In this document: positions 49,317 to 60,413 of the stretch, one piece after another
Layout: every line of letters starts with the position of its first letter
Numbering within the stretch: position 1 is the first letter of the stretch
Origin: Sophora flavescens
Lineage: Eukaryota; Streptophyta; Magnoliopsida; Fabales; Fabaceae
DNA: 64,000 bases
Assembly (NCBI GenBank): GCA_030762895.1
Contig: JAUPTC010000155.1
Coordinates: 21,334-85,333, forward strand
Direction: 5' to 3'
Program-made: the position numbers and the translations under genes
Notes under the pieces: model-generated
What the model saw: the letters and a program-made list of their open reading frames with translations, nothing else
Database searches by the model: none
What the model was told of the DNA's origin: nothing

Positions 49317-51737
49317 AGAGTTTGAATTAGGGTATTGAGTTAGGGTTTTGGGAAAAATTAGGGTTTTGGGTCAAATTTAGGGTTTCGGATCAAAATTAGG
49401 GTTTAGTGTTTGAATTAGGGGTTTGAGTTTAAAATAGGGTTTAGGGTCAAAAATAAGGTTAGAATTAGGGTTTTGGATTAAAATTTGGGTATTGGGTCCA
49501 AATTAGGGTTTGGGTCAAAATTAGGGTTTAGGGTTGGAAATAGGGTTTTCAGTTAAAAATAGGTTTTGGGTCAAAAATAGGATTAGAATTAGGGTTTTGG
49601 TTTAAAATTAGGGTTTAGGGTCAAAATTAGGGTTTAGGATTTGAATTAGGGTTTTGAGTTAAAAATAGGGTTTTGGGTCAAAATAGGGTAAGAATTTAGG
49701 TTTTAGGTCAAAAATAAGGTTAGAATTTGGGTTTGGGGTTAAAATTTGGGTATTGGGTCCAAATTAGGGTTTTGGGTCAAAATTAGGGTTTTTGGAACAA
49801 ATTAGGGTTTAGGGTTTGAATTAGGGTTTTGAGTTAAAAATAGGTTTTTGGGTCAAAAATAGGGTTAGAATTAGAGTTTTGGGTTAAAATTAGGGTTCTG
49901 GGTCAAAATTAGGGCTTAGGGTTAGAATTTGGGTTAGAATTAGGGTTTTGGGTATAATTTTGGATTCGGGCCAAAATTAGGGTTCGGGGCCAAATTTAGG
50001 GTTTAGGGTTAAAATAGGGTTAGAATTAGGGTTTTATGTCAAAATTAGGGCTTTGGGTTAAAATTAGGGAATTGGGTCAAACATAGGGTCTAGGATTTGA
50101 AATAGTGTTTTGAGTTAAAAATAGGTTTATGGGTCAGAAATAGGGTTAGAATTAGGGTTTTGGGTAAAAATTAGGGTTTCGGGTCAAATTTTGGGTTTAG
50201 GGTTTGAAATAGGGTTTTGAGTCAAAAATAGGATTTTGGGGCAAAAATAGGGTTAGAATTAGGGTTTTGGGTCAAAATTAGTGCTTTGGGTTAAAATTAG
50301 GGTTTTGGTTTAAAATAAGGGTTTCGGGTCAAAATTAGGGTTCTAGGTCAAAATTAGGGTTTAGGGTCAAATTTTCGGTTTAGGGTCAAATTTAGGTTTT
50401 TGAGTTAAAAATAGGGTTTTGGGTCAATATAGGGTTAGAATTAGGGTTTTGGGTCCAAATTTGGGTTTAGGGTTTGAATTAAGGTTTTGAGTTAAAAATA
50501 GGGTTTTGGGTAAAAAATTAGGTTAGAATTAGGGTTTTGGGTCAAAATTAGGGTTCTGGGTTAAACTTTGGGTTTTGGGTCAAAATTAGGGTTTTTGGTA
50601 CGAATTAGGGTTTAGGGTTTGAATTAGGGTTTTCTGTTAAAAATAGGTTTTTGGGTCAAAATAAGGTTAGAATTAGGGTTTTGGGTTAAAATTAGGGTTC
50701 TGGGTCAAATTTAGGGTTTAGGGTTTCAATTAGTGTTTAGGATCAAAATAGGGTTTAGGGTTTGAATTAGGGTTGAGTTTAAAATAGGGTTTTGTGTCAA
50801 AATTAGGGATTTGGCATTAAATTAGGGTTTTGGGTCAAGGTTTGAATTAGGTTTTTGAGTTAAAAATAGGGTTTTGGGTCAAATAGGGTTTAGGGTTCGA
50901 AATAGGGTTTTGAGTTTGAAATAGGGTTTTGGGTCAAAATTAGGGCTTAGGGTCAAAATTAGGGTTTAGGGTTTGAATTAGTGTTTTGAGTTTAAAATAG
51001 GGTTTGTGTCAAAATAGGGTTAAAATTAGAGTTTTGGGTTTAAATTTAGGGTTTCGCGTAAAAATTAGGGTTCTGGGTCAAATTTATGGTTTAGGGTCCA
51101 AATTAGGGTTTAGGGTTTGAATTATGTTTTGAGTTTAAAATTGGGTTTTTGGTCAAAAATAGGGTTAGAATTAGGGTTTTGGGGTAAAATAAGGGTTCTG
51201 GGGTCAAATTTAGGGTTTAGGATCAAAATTAGGGTTTGAATTAGGGTTTTGAGTTTAAAATAGGGTTTTGGGTCAAAAATAAGGTTTCAATTAGGGTTTG
51301 GGGTTAAAATTTGGGTATTGGGTCCAAATTAGGGTTTTGGGTCCAAATTAGAGTTTAGGGTTTGAATTAAGGTTTTGAGTTAAAATTGGGTCAAAAATAG
51401 GGTTAGAATTAGGATTTTGCGTTAAAATAAGGGTTACTGGTCATAATTAGGTTTTAGAGTCAAATTTTGAGTTTAGGGTCAAAATTAGGGTTTAGGGTTT
51501 GAATTAGGGTTTTGAGTTAAAAAGAGGGCTTTGGGTCAAAATTGGGTTAGAATTAGGGTTTTGGGTCAAAACTTGGGTTTTGGGTCCAAATTTGGGTTTT
51601 GGGTCCAAATTAGGGTTGTGGGTTTGAATTAAGGTTTTGAGTTAAAAATAGGGTTTTGGGTCAAAAATAAGAATTAGGGTTTGGGGTTAAAATTTGGGTA
51701 TTGGGTCCAAATTAGGGTTTTGGCTCAAAATTAGGGT
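49317..51737 (+). repeat. junction region between arrays A and B
   Basis: At about 49317 the sequence leaves the A consensus: GAATTAGGGTATTGAGTTAG replaces GAATTAGGGTTTTGAGTTTA, followed by GGGAAAAATTAGGG and TTTAGTGTTTGAA. The same series occurs at about 1930-2010 in the left part. Further downstream GGGCCAAAATTAGGG, TTCGGGGCC and TTTTATGTCAAAATTAGGG (about 49965-50045) match a series at about 2300-2385. AGGGCTTAGGG anchors occur near 49911 and 50942 and GGTAC/GGAAC words near 49794 and 50597, so remnants of the common unit are present but irregularly spaced. No gene is visible. Confidence 0.85.
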
Positions 51738-54570
51738 TTAGGGTTTGAAATAAGGTTTTGAGTTTAAAATAGGGTTTTGGGTCAAAAATAGGGTTAGAAT
51801 TAGGGTTTTGGGTCAAAATTAGGGCTTTGGGTTACAAATAGGGTTTTGGGTTAAAATTAGTGTTTAGGATCAAAATTAGGGTTTAGGGTTTGAATTAGGG
51901 TTTTGAGTTTAAAATAGGGGTTTGTGTCAAAATTAGGGGTTTGGGTTAAAATTTAGGGTTTCAGGTCAAAATTAGGGATCTAGGTCAAAATTAGGGTTTA
52001 GGGTTTAAATTAGGGTTAGAATTAGGCTTTTGGGTAAAATTAGGGTTCTGGGTCAAATTTAGGGTTTAGGGTCCAAATTAGGGGTTTAGGAAAAATTAGG
52101 GTTCTGGGCGAAATTTAAGCTTTAGGATCAAAATTAGGGTTTAGGGTTTTGAGTTTGAAATAGGGTTTTGGGTCAAAATAGGGTTAGAATTAGGGTTTGG
52201 GGTCAAAATTTGGGTTTTGGGTAAAAATTAGGGTTTAGGTTTTGAATTAAGGTTTTGAGTTAAAAATAGGGTTTTGGGTCAAAAATATGGTTAGAATTAG
52301 GGTTTTGGGTTAAAATTAGGTTTTCGAGTCAAAATTAGGTTTTTGGGTCAAATTTTGTGAATAGTCAAAGTTAGGGTATAGGGTTTGAAATAGGGTTTTG
52401 AGTTTAAAATAGGGTTTTGGGTAAAAATAGGGTTTTTGGTACAAATTAGGGTTTAGGGTTTGAATTAGGGTTTTGAGTTAAAGATATATTTTTGGGTCAA
52501 AATAGGGTTAGAATTAGGGTTTTGGGTTAAAATTAGGGCTCTGTGTCAAAATTAGGGCTTAGGGTTAGAATTTGGGTTAGAATTAGGATTTTGGGTAAAA
52601 TTAGGGTTTTGGGTTGAAATTAGGGTTTCGGGTCAAATTTTGGGTTTAGGGTCAAAATTAGGGTTTAGGGTTTGAATTAGGGTTTGAGTTAAAAATAGGA
52701 TTTTGGGTCAAAAATAGGGTTAGAATTAGGGTTGTGGGTCAAAATTAGGGCTTTGGGTCAAAATTTGGGTTTTGGGTCCAAATTAGGGTTTAGGGTTTGA
52801 ATTTGGGTTTAGGGTTAAAACTAGGGTTTCGGATCAAAATTAGGGTTCTGGGTCAAATTTAGAGTTTAGTATCAAAATTAGGGCTTTGTGTTAAAAATAG
52901 GGTTTTGGGTCAAAAATAAGGTTTAAATTAGGGCTGTGTGTTGAAAATAGGGCTCTGGGTCAAAATTAGGGTTTAGGGTTTGAATTAGGGTTAGAATTAT
53001 GCTTTTGGGTAAAATTAGGGTTTCGGGTCAAAATTACGGTTCTGGGTCAAATTTAGGGTCCAAATTAGGGTTTACGGTTTGAATTAGGTTGAGTTTCAAA
53101 TAGGGTTTTGGGAAAAATAAGGGTTCTGGGTCAAATTTAAGGTTTAGGATCAAAATTAGTGTTTAGGGTTTGAATTAGGGTATTGAGTTAAAATTAGGGT
53201 TTTGGGAAAAATTAGGGTTCTGGGTCAAATTTAGGGTTTCGGATTAAAATTAGTGCTTAGGGTTTGAATTAGGGTTTTGAGTTTAAAATAGGGTTTGGGG
53301 GTTAAAATTTGGGTATTGGGTCCAAATTAGGGTTTTGGGTCAAAATTAGAGTTTAGGGTTTGAATTAAGGTTTTGAGTTAAAAATAGGGTTTTGGGTCAA
53401 AAATAGGGTTTCGGGTCAAAATTAGGGTTCAGGGTCAGATTTAGGATTTGGGGTTTTAAATAAGGTTTTGAGTTTAAAATAGGGTTTGTGTCAAAAATTG
53501 GGTTAGAATTAGGGTTTGGCGTTAAAAGTAGGGTTACTGGTCAAAATTAGGTTTTTGGGTCAAATTTTGGGTTTACGGTCAAAATTAGGGTTTAGGGTTT
53601 GAATTAGGGTTTTGAGTTAAAAATAGGGTTTCGGGTCAAAATATGGTTAGAATTAAGGTTTTGGGTCATAATTTGGGTTTTGGGTCCAAATTTTGGTTTT
53701 GGGTCAAAATCGGGGTTTAGGGTTTGAATTAAGGTTTTGAGTTAAAAATAGGGTTTTGGGTCAAAAATAAAGTTAGAATTTGGGTTTGGGGTCAAAATTA
53801 GGGCTCTGGGTTAAAATTAGGGTTTTGGGCCAAAATTAGGGTTTTTGGTACAAATTAGGGTTTAGGGTTTGAATTAGGGTTTCGAATGAAAAATAGGTTT
53901 TTGGGTCAAAAATAGGGTTAGAATTAGGGTTCCGGGACAAAATTAGGGCTTAGGGTTAGAATTTGCGTTAGAATTAGGGTGTTGGGTAAAATTAGGGTTT
54001 CGGGTCAAAATTAGGGTTCGGGGTCAAATTTAAGGTTTAGCATCAAAGTTAGGGTTTAGGGGTTAGAAATAGGGTTTTACGTCAAAAATAGGGTTAGAAT
54101 TATGGTTTTAGCTCAAAAGTAGGGCTTTGGGTTAAAATTAGGGTTTTGGGTCAAACATAGGGTGTAGGGTTTGAATAAGGGTTTTGGGTCAGAATTAGGG
54201 TTTTGGGTTAAAATTAGGGTTTTAGTTTAAAATAAGGGTTTCGGGTCAAAATTAGGGTTGTGGGTCAAAATTAGGGTTTAGGGTTTGAATTAGGGTTAGA
54301 ACTAGTCTTTTGGGTAAAATTAGGGTTTCGGGTCAAAATTAGGATTTTGGGTCAAATTAGGGTTTAGGGTTTGAATTAGGTTTTGAGTTTAAAATAGGGT
54401 TTTGTGTCAAAAATAGGGTTAGAATTAGTGTTTAGGATCAAAATTAGGGTTTTGAGTTAAAATTAGGGTTTAGGGTTTGAATTAGGGTTTTGAGTTTAAA
54501 ATAGGGGTTTGGGTCAAAAATAAGGTTAGAATTAGGGTTTGGGGTTTGAATTTTGACTCAAATTTAGAGT
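51738..54570 (+). repeat. array B dimer 1 (2833 bp)
   Basis: First recognisable B unit; its left edge is the point where similarity to later B units starts, so the first about 60 bp are uncertain. First half to about 53846, second half from GGTACAAATT at 53847. Near 54470 it lacks about 57 bp (GGCAAAAATTAGGG, TTCTGGGTC, TTTCGGATC) present in dimers 2 to 4. Confidence 0.9.
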
Positions 54571-57510
54571 TTAGGGTTTGAATTAAGGTTTTGAGTTTAA
54601 AATAGGGTTTTGGGTCAAAAATAGGGTTAGAATTAGGGTTTTGGTTTAAAATCAAGGTTTCGGGTCAAAATTAGGGTTCTGGGTCAAAATTAGGGCTTTG
54701 GGTTACAATTAGGGTTTTGGGTTAAAATTAGTGTTTAGGATCAAAATTAGGGTTTAGGGTTTGAATTAGGGTTTTGAGTTTAAAATAGGGGTTTGTGTCA
54801 AAATTAGGGGTTTGGGTTAAAATTTAGGGTTTCGGGTCAAAATTAGGGATCTAGGTCAAAATTAGGGTTTAGGGTTTAAATTAGGGTTAGAATTAGGCTT
54901 TTGGGTAAAATTAGGGTTCTGGGTCAAATTTAGGGTTTAGGGTCCAAATTAGGGGTTTAGGAAAAATTAGGGTTCTGGGCGAAATTTAAGCTTTAGGATC
55001 AAAATTAGGGTTTAGGGTTTTGAGTTTGAAATAGGGTTTTGGGTCAAAATAGGGTTAGAATTAGGGTTTGGGGTCAAAATTTGGGTTTTGGGTGCAAATT
55101 TGGGTTTTGGGTAAAAATTAGGGTTTAGGTTTTGAATTAAGGTTTTGAGTTTAAAATAGGGTTTTGGGTCAAAAATAAGGTTAGAATTAGGGTTTTGGGT
55201 TAAAATTAGGTTTTCGAGTCAAAATTAGGTTTTTGGGTCAAATTTTGTGAATAGTCAAAGTTAGGGTATAGGGTTTGAAATAGAGTTTTGAGTTTAAAAT
55301 AGGGTTTTGGGTAAAAATAGGGTTTTTGGTACAAATTAGGGTTTAGGGTTTGAATTAGGGTTTTGAGTTAAAGATATATTTTTTGGGTCAAAATAGGGTT
55401 AGAATTAGGGTTTTGGGTTAAAATTAGGGCTCTGTGTCAAAATTAGGGCTTAGGGTTAGAATTTGGGTTAGAATTAGGATTTTGGGTAAAATTAGGGTTT
55501 TGGGTTGAAATTAGGGTTTCGGGTCAAATTTTGGGTTTAGGGTCAAAATTAGGGTTTAGGGTTTGAATTAGGGTTTGAGTTAAAAATAGGATTTTGGGTC
55601 AAAAATAGGGTTGGAATTAGGGTTGTGGGTCAAAATTAGGGCTTTGGGTCAAAATTTGGGTTTTGGGTCCAAATTAGGGTTTAGGGTTTGAATTTGGGTT
55701 TAGGGTTAAAACTAGGGTTTCGGATCAAAATTAGGGTTCTGGGTCAAATTTAGAGTTTAGTATCAAAATTAGGGCTTTGTGTTAAAAATAGGGTTTTGGG
55801 TCAAAAATAAGGTTTAAATTAGGGCTGTGTGTTGAAAATAGGGCTCTGGGTCAAAATTAGGGTTTAGGGTTTGAATTAGGGTTAGAATTTTGCTTTTGGG
55901 TAAAATTAGGGTTTCGGGTCAAAATTACGGTTCTGGGTCAAATTTAGGGTCCAAATTAGGGTTTAGGGTTTGAATTAGGTTGAGTTTCAAATAGGGTTTT
56001 GGGAAAAATAAGGGTTCTGGGTCAAATTTAAGGTTTAGGATCAAAATTAGTGTTTAGGGTTTGAATTAGGGTATTGAGTTAAAATTAGGGTTTTGGGAAA
56101 AATTAGGGTTCTGGGTCAAATTTAGGGTTTCGGATTAAAATTAGTGCTTAGGGTTTGAATTAGGGTTTTGAGTTTAAAATAGGGTTTGGGGGTTAAAATT
56201 TGGGTATTGGGTCCAAATTAGGGTTTTGGGTCAAAATTAGAGTTTAGGGTTTGAATTAAGGTTTTGAGTTAAAAATAGGGTTTTGGGTCAAAAATAGGGT
56301 TTCGGGTCAAATTAGGGTTGAGGTCGATTTAGGATTTGGGGTTTTAAATAAGGTTTTGAGTTTAAAATAGGGTTTGTGTCAAAAATTGGGTTAGAATTAG
56401 GGTTTGGCGTTAAAAGTAGGGTTCTTGGTCAAAATTAGGTTTTGGGTCAAATTTTGGGTTTACGGTCAAAATTAGGGTTTAGGGTTTGAATTAGGGTTTT
56501 GAGTTAAAAATAGGGTTTTGGTCAAAATATCGTTAGAATTAAGGTTTTGGGTCATAATTTGGGTTTTGGGTCCAAATTTTGGTTTTGGGTCAAAATCGGG
56601 GTTTAGGGTTTGAATTAAGGTTTTGAGTTAAAAATAGGGTTTTGGGTCAAAAATAAAGTTAGAATTTGGGTTTGGGGTCAAAATTAGGGCTCTGGGTTAA
56701 AATTAGGGTTTTGGGCCAAAATTAGGGTTTTGGTACAAATTAGGGTTTAGGGTTTGAATTAGGGTTTCGAATGAAAAATAGGTTTTTGGGTCAAAAATAG
56801 GGTTAGAATTAGGGTTCCGGGACAAAATTAGGGCTTAGGGTTAGAATTTGCGTTAGAATTAGGGTGTTGGGTAAAATTAGGGTTTCGGGTCAAAATTAGG
56901 GTTCGGGGTCAAATTTAAGGTTTAGCATCAAAGTTAGGGTTTAGGGGTTAGAAATAGGGTTTACGTCAAAAATAGGGTTAGAATTATGGTTTTAGCTCAA
57001 AAGTAGGGCTTTGGGTTAAAATTAGGGTTTTGGGTCAAACATAGGGTGTAGGGTTTGAATAAGGGTTTTGGGTCAGAATTAGGGTTTTGGGTTAAAATTA
57101 GGGTTTTAGTTTAAAATAAGGGTTTCGGGTCAAAATTAGGGTTGTGGGTCAAAATTAGGGTTTAGGGTTTGAATTAGGGTTAGAACTAGTCTTTTGGGTA
57201 AAATTAGGGTTTCGGGTCAAAATTAGGATTTTGGGTCAAATTAGGGTTTAGGGTTTGAATTAGGTTTTGAGTTTAAAATAGGGTTTTGTGTCAAAAATAG
57301 GGTTAGAATTAGTGTTTAGGATCAAAATTAGGGTTTTGAGTTAAAATTAGGGTTTTGGCAAAAATTAGGGTTCTGGGTCAAATTTAGGGTTTCGGATCAA
57401 AATTAGGGTTTAGGGTTTGAATTAGGGTTTTGAGTTTAAAATAGGGGTTTGGGTCAAAAATAAGGTTAGAATTAGGGTTTGGGGTTTGAATTTTGACTCA
57501 AATTTAGAGT
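54571..57510 (+). repeat. array B dimer 2 (2940 bp, reference copy)
   Basis: The longest and most complete B unit. It starts just after the B-specific word TTTTGACTCAAATTTAGAG. Marker order: GGGATCTAGG, GGGCGAAATTTAAGC, GGGTGCAAATTTGGG, TTTTGTGAATAGTC, GGTACAAATT with AAGATATATT, GGGCTTAGGG, TATTGAG block, TTGGCGTTAAAAG, then the second GGTACAAATT with TTTCGAATGAAAAATAGG, a second GGGCTTAGGG and TTAGCATC. Confidence 0.94.
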
Positions 57511-60413
57511 TTAGGGTTTGAATTAAGGTTTTGAGTTTAAAATAGGGTTTTGGGTCAAAAATAGGGTTAGAATTAGGGTTTTGGTTTAAAATCAAGGTTT
57601 CGGGTCAAAATTAGGGTTCTGGGTCAAAATTAGGGCTTTGGGTTACAATTAGGGTTTTGGGTTAAAATTAGTGTTTAGGATCAAAATTAGGGTTTAGGGT
57701 TTGAATTAGGGTTTTGAGTTTAAAATAGGGGTTTGTGTCAAAATTAGGGTTTTGTTGTTAAAATTTAGGGTTTTGGGTCAAAATTGGGATTAGGTCAAAA
57801 TTAGGGTTTAGGGTTTAAATTAGGGTTAGAATTAGGCTTTTGGGTAAAATTAGGGTTTAGGGTTTGAAATTTAGGGTTTTGGTCAAAATTAGGGTTTAGG
57901 AAAATTAGGGTTTAGGTGAAATTTAAGCTTTAGGATCAAAATTAGGGTTTAGGGTTTTGAGTTTGAAATAGGGTTTTTGGTCAAAATAGGGTTAGAATTA
58001 GGGTTTGGGGTCAAAATTTGGGTTTTGGGTGCAAATTTGGGTTTTGAGTTAAAAATAGGGTTTAGGTTTTGAATTAGGTTTTGAGTTTAAAATAGGGTTT
58101 TGGGTCAAAAATAGGGTTAGAATTAGGGTTTTGGGTTAAAATTAGGTTTTGAGTCAAAATTAGGTTTTGGGTCAAATTTGTGTTTAGTTAAAAGTTAGGG
58201 TATAGGGTTTGAAATAGAGTTTTGAGTTTAAAATAGGGTTTTGGGTAAAAATAGGGTTTTTGGTACAAATTAGGGTTTAGGGTTTGAATTAGGGTTTTGA
58301 GTTAAAGATATATTTTAGGGTCAAAATAGGGTTAGAATTAGAATTAGGTTTTGAGTTTAAAATTAGGGCTTTGGTCAAAAGTAGGGCTTAGGGTTAGAAT
58401 TTGGGTTAGAATTAGGATTTTGGGTAAAATTAGGGTTTTGGGTTGAAATTTAGGGTTTTGGGTCAAATTTTGGGTTTAGGGTCAAAATTAGGGTTTAGGG
58501 TTTGAATTAGGGTTTGAGTTAAAAATAGGTTTTGGGTCAAAAATAGGGTTGGAATTAGGGTTTTGGGTTAAAAATTAGGGCTTTGGGTCAAAATTTGGGT
58601 TTTGGGTCCAAATTAGGGTTTAGGGTTTGAATTTGGGTTTAGGTTAAAACTAGGGTTTTGGATCAAAAATTAGGGTTCAAATTTAGAGTTTAGTATCAAA
58701 ATTAGGGCTTTGTGTTAAAAATAGGGTTTTGGGTCAAAAATAAGGTTTAAATTAGGGTTGTGTGTTGAAAATAGGGCTCTGGTCAAAAATTAGGGTTTAG
58801 GGTTTGAATTAGGGTTAGAATTTTGCTTTTGGGTAAAATTAGGTCTTGGTCAAAATTACTTGTCAATTTAGGGTCCAAATTAGGGTTTAGGGTTTGAATT
58901 AGGTTGAGTTTCAAATAGGGTTTTGGGAAAAATAAGGGTTTGGGTCAAATTTAAGGTTTAGGATCAAAATTAGTGTTTAGGGTTTGAATTAGGGTATTGA
59001 GTTAAAATTAGGGTTTTGGGAAAAATTAGGTTTTGGGTCAAATTTAGGGTTTTGGATTAAAATTAGTGCTTAGGGTTTGAATTAGGGTTTTGAGTTTAAA
59101 ATAGGGTTTGGGGTTAAAATTTGGGATTGGTCAATTAGGGTTTTGGGTCAAAATTAGAGTTTAGGGTTTGAATTAAGGTTTTGAGTTAAAAATAGGTAAT
59201 TGGGTCAAAAATAGGGTTTAGGGTCATAATTAGGGTTTGAGTTAGATTTAGGATTTGGGGTTTTAAATAAGGTTTTGAGTTTAAAATAGGGTTTGTGTCA
59301 AAACTTAGGGTTAGAATTAGGGTTTTGGCGTTAAAAGTAGGGTTCTTGGTCAAAATTAGGTTTTGGGTCAAATTTTGGGTTTAGAGTCAAAATTATGGTT
59401 TAGGGTTTGAATTAGGGTTTTGAGTTAAAAATAGGGTTTCGGGTCAAAATATGGTTAGAATTAAGGTTTTGGGTCATAATTTGGGTTTTGGGTCCAAATT
59501 TTGGTTTTGGGTCAAAATCGGGGTTTAGGGTTTGAATTAAGGTTTTGAGTTAAAAATAGGGTTTTGGGTCAAAAATAAAGTTAGAATTTGGGTTTTCGGT
59601 CAAAATTAGGGCTTTGGGTTAAAATTAGGGTTTTGGGCCAAAATTAGGGTTTTTGGTACAAATTAGGGTTTAGGGTTTGAATTAGGGTTTCGAATGAAAA
59701 ATAGGTTTTTGGGTCAAAAATAGGGTTAGAATTAGGGTTCCGGGACAAAATTAGGGCTTAGGGTTAGAATTTGCGTTAGAATTAGGGTGTTGGGTAAAAT
59801 TAGGGTTTCGGGTCAAAATTAGGGTTCGGGGTCAAATTTAAGGTTTAGCATCAAAGTTAGGGTTTAGGGGTTAGAAATAGGGTTTTACGTCAAAAATAGG
59901 GTTAGAATTATGGTTTTAGCTCAAAAGTAGGGCTTTGGGTTAAAATTAGGGTTTTGGGTCAAACATAGGGTGTAGGGTTTGAATAAGGGTTTTGGGTCAG
60001 AATTAGGGTTTCAAAATTAGGTTTAGTTTAAAGGGTTTTAAAATTAGGGTTTCAAAATTAGGGTTTAGGGTTTGAATTAGGGTTAGAACTAGTCTTTTGG
60101 GTAAAATTAGGGTTTCGGGTCAAAATTAGGATTTTGGGTCAAATTAGGGTTTAGGGTTTGAATTAGGTTTTGAGTTTAAAATAGGGTTTTGTGTCAAAAA
60201 TAGGGTTAGAATTAGTGTTTAGGATCAAAATTAGGGTTTTGAGTTAAAATTAGGGTTTTGGCAAAAATTAGGGTTCTGGGTCAAATTTAGGGTTTCGGAT
60301 CAAAATTAGGGTTTAGGGTTTGAATTAGGGTTTTGAGTTTAAAATAGGGGTTTGGGTCAAAAATAAGGTTAGAATTAGGGTTTGGGGTTTGAATTTTGAC
60401 TCAAATTTAGAGT
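57511..60413 (+). repeat. array B dimer 3 (2903 bp)
   Basis: Its first half and part of its second (about 57745-59390) are more diverged than dimers 2 and 4: the TTCGGG/TTCTGGG words are changed to TTTTGGG or shortened. From 59390 on it again matches dimer 2 closely. At about 60007-60060 a short stretch of TTTCAAAATTAGG words replaces the standard words. Confidence 0.93.

Noticed and set aside
52481..52490. AAGATATATT as a promoter or TATA element
   Set aside because: It recurs once per B dimer as part of the repeat, with no downstream gene; it is useful only as a phasing marker.
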